Below are positions 62,158-64,000 of a stretch of DNA of 64,000 nt, in pieces. The notes under the pieces are model-generated. The model did no database searches. It worked only from the letters and a program-made list of their open reading frames with translations, and was not told the DNA's origin. Location: positions 1,220,501-1,284,500 of the forward strand of contig JAKOON010000019.1 in NCBI GenBank assembly GCA_022577435.1, given 5' to 3'. Source of the DNA: Embiotoca jacksoni (Eukaryota > Chordata > Actinopteri > Embiotocidae). The number at the start of each line of letters is the position of its first letter. Positions within the stretch are counted from its first letter, which is position 1. Position numbers and translations under genes: made by a program.

Positions 62158-64000
62158 ATAACACACACAACTTGTTCCATCATTCCTGCCTTTCTGTTGT
62201 GTCCCCCGCCGGGCTGATTAGGTCCACGGCCTGTAGGCCATTACAGCATTGATTGGAATCATATTTTGTTGCAGTGGTGGCAGATGCTGATCGACAAGCA
62301 AACTCCCAGGCATGTTCCACATATGGGGGTTGATGTGCCTGCAATTAATGAAATCACTGTGGGCCAAAGACTGCCGGTGGATGATGGCTTTTATTTAAGG
62401 AGCGTAAATCAGCAGCATTGTGGGGAAAATGAAAATGACATCTGAGCGTAGTGCTCTTGTCCCGAAGTGTTCTCTGATCGGATGGGGTTCCTCTGTACAG
62501 CTCTGTCACTATAATTTAGACTTGATAGGGCCACAGAACAACATGTACATATCTGTACCTCCTGACTCAGACGACGGTCTAATCCCATCTATATTAGGTT
62601 TTAGGACTCAAACACCTCGTTTCACGTAATTAAACTCCATTACACGAATATCTGCCTTTGCGGTTATCCTGAAGTTAATATTCTATTCCAGATCATATAC
62701 TCACGTATCACTGCATTGTTTTTGGGCCTTAACCCACCAAGTCGTGACTCCACTTCTATCCTTGGGAATTGAAGGCTGGTCCTGACACAGACAGACCGCT
62801 CCCATAAGTTCCAGCTGTTTATTCTCGCCGGGCCATCAATCTCTTTCTGCTGTCTGCAAAGAGACAAATGACTAATGGAGATGAGACTCAACATTTTTTT
62901 TATGTCTTTCTCTGTGAAATTGATGCGTGAGCCACTAAACATGAACCCAAAAGGAAACCATCTGTGAGACGCTGATGCAAATCCTTTTTTTTTTTTTTTT
63001 TTTACCCCAGATTTGTTATTAAGGGTCCTAAATCATGAGAGAAGCTGTGTATGTAGGTCTGCTGGTGCATCTTATCTAAGATCCTGTCCTGTTTCACTTT
63101 CATCCGTTTCTATCTTTATTGTGCAAATGTTTTCTATCTTCAATAATCTCCGTCAATACTTCCAAGTCCATTGTGCTATTTTTAGATTTTCTGACATTTT
63201 AAAGATTGGTATATATTTTGGCACGTATTTTTGGGGTTCATATGATTATTTCCATTCTCAAACAGTCAATTGTTTTGATCATTAATTGTTTAATACATTA
63301 AAATTGTAAGAAAACGTGACAAATGGTTATCACAGTTTCTCAGTGACCAAAGTGACATCTTCAATTTGCAGTTCTGTCTCACTAAAAGTATAAAATGTAA
63401 CTTAGTCGTTTGCTAATTTACAATAACGTCAGGCAGAGAAATGCATCATATTCTTACATGAGTAACTTAAAGCAGCCGATTTGTTTTTTCTTGATAAAAC
63501 ATGCCTTTTTTAACGAAACAGTCAATAGTCCAAATTATTGGAGATTATTTCTGATATTTGACTGAGCACAAGTTGAGTGATTGACTGACTGACAGGTTAG
63601 TGAGTCCCGTCCTGGTCGAACCCATCAGTCGTACTGTGAAACCCGGAGTCCACTTTGCTTCAGTTAAGTCACTCACTTAGAGCTCAGATGCCGTTTCAAA
63701 GGTTTACATTTGCTGTAATTTAGGAAGTGCTCTAAAAACAAAGCACAACTCCTTGTTTTATAAACCAGCTTTTCTCCGATCACCCGGCCGCATCTCACTG
63801 TCGAAAACACGGCCGTGGTATTTTCAAATAAAGCAGAACAGTGTGAACACTCCCTCAGGTGGTCGCAGCTGCCAACCTGTCCACCTACAGAAGCTGGAAG
63901 AGCCCAGCTGGTGATGCCACACTGACTGCAGCCAATTTGGATTAACTAAATACAAGTACAGCATGGCAGCTGACTGTTAGTCGTTGCGTGGCAGGAACAC

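Larger units (their letters stand above)
51498..64000 (+). other. dlgap2: DLGAP2 intronic sequence to the right edge
   Basis: About 12.5 kb without a recognised exon. It contains the minisatellite at 52,088-52,167, (GT)/(AC) arrays at 52,301-52,372, 55,323-55,391 and 62,117-62,156, C runs near 55,539-55,597 and 59,605-59,612, a (CCT)n tract at about 59,966-59,988, and T runs near 61,591 and 62,984. A 149-codon open frame at 53,833-54,282 (plus) is noted as a finding. The main DLGAP2 coding exons are expected beyond 64,000. Confidence 0.5.

Noticed and set aside
1..64000. CRISPR arrays, operons, rRNA or tRNA genes
   Set aside because: No spaced direct repeats of CRISPR type and no tRNA B-box or rRNA stretch were recognised; the repeats are eukaryotic simple sequence.

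Overview
This is vertebrate nuclear DNA, most likely from a ray-finned fish with a fairly compact genome. The evidence is GT-AG spliced genes with short introns, many long (CA/GT)n arrays and homopolymer runs, an RT remnant typical of teleost non-LTR elements, and ORFs that are almost all short. There are no bacterial-type operons, CRISPR arrays or rRNA, and I recognised no tRNA. Exons were read by eye from splice signals and remembered vertebrate family sequences; no alignment was run.

Layout. (1) 1-2.2 kb: no gene I can name, but several coding-like minus-strand stretches. (2) 2.24-3.55 kb, minus: a clean two-exon gene for a 113-residue, probably mitochondrial, single-span membrane protein that I could not name. 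(3) 6.3-13.2 kb, minus: a complete six-exon ERICH1 (glutamate-rich protein 1) gene of 313 codons, all introns phase 1, with a splice-donor-like minisatellite in intron 1. (4) 13.0-13.6 kb: a CpG-rich region that probably acts as the ERICH1 promoter and perhaps as a bidirectional one. (5) 14.1-64 kb, plus: the 5' part of DLGAP2 (SAPAP2, a postsynaptic scaffold). Its N-terminal coding exon at 22,546-22,600 is recognisable from the motif VLPGILQKHCCILP. A candidate first coding exon lies at 14,110-14,127. The large main coding exons are not here and should lie beyond the right edge.

The remaining roughly 40 kb is intronic: microsatellites, a degraded Rex3/RTE-like retroelement (48.4-49.6 kb), a MITE-like element (45.16-45.37 kb), a 106-bp near-perfect palindrome (41.48-41.59 kb), and several possible internal promoters or 5' exons (about 24.4, 36.9 and 51.0-51.5 kb).

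The head-to-head ERICH1/DLGAP2 order matches the human 8p23.3 arrangement, so the block looks like conserved synteny. I found no convincing new biological system. The items most worth checking are the fish-specific DLGAP2 N-terminus, the donor-like minisatellite, the long palindrome, and the unnamed small mitochondrial gene.
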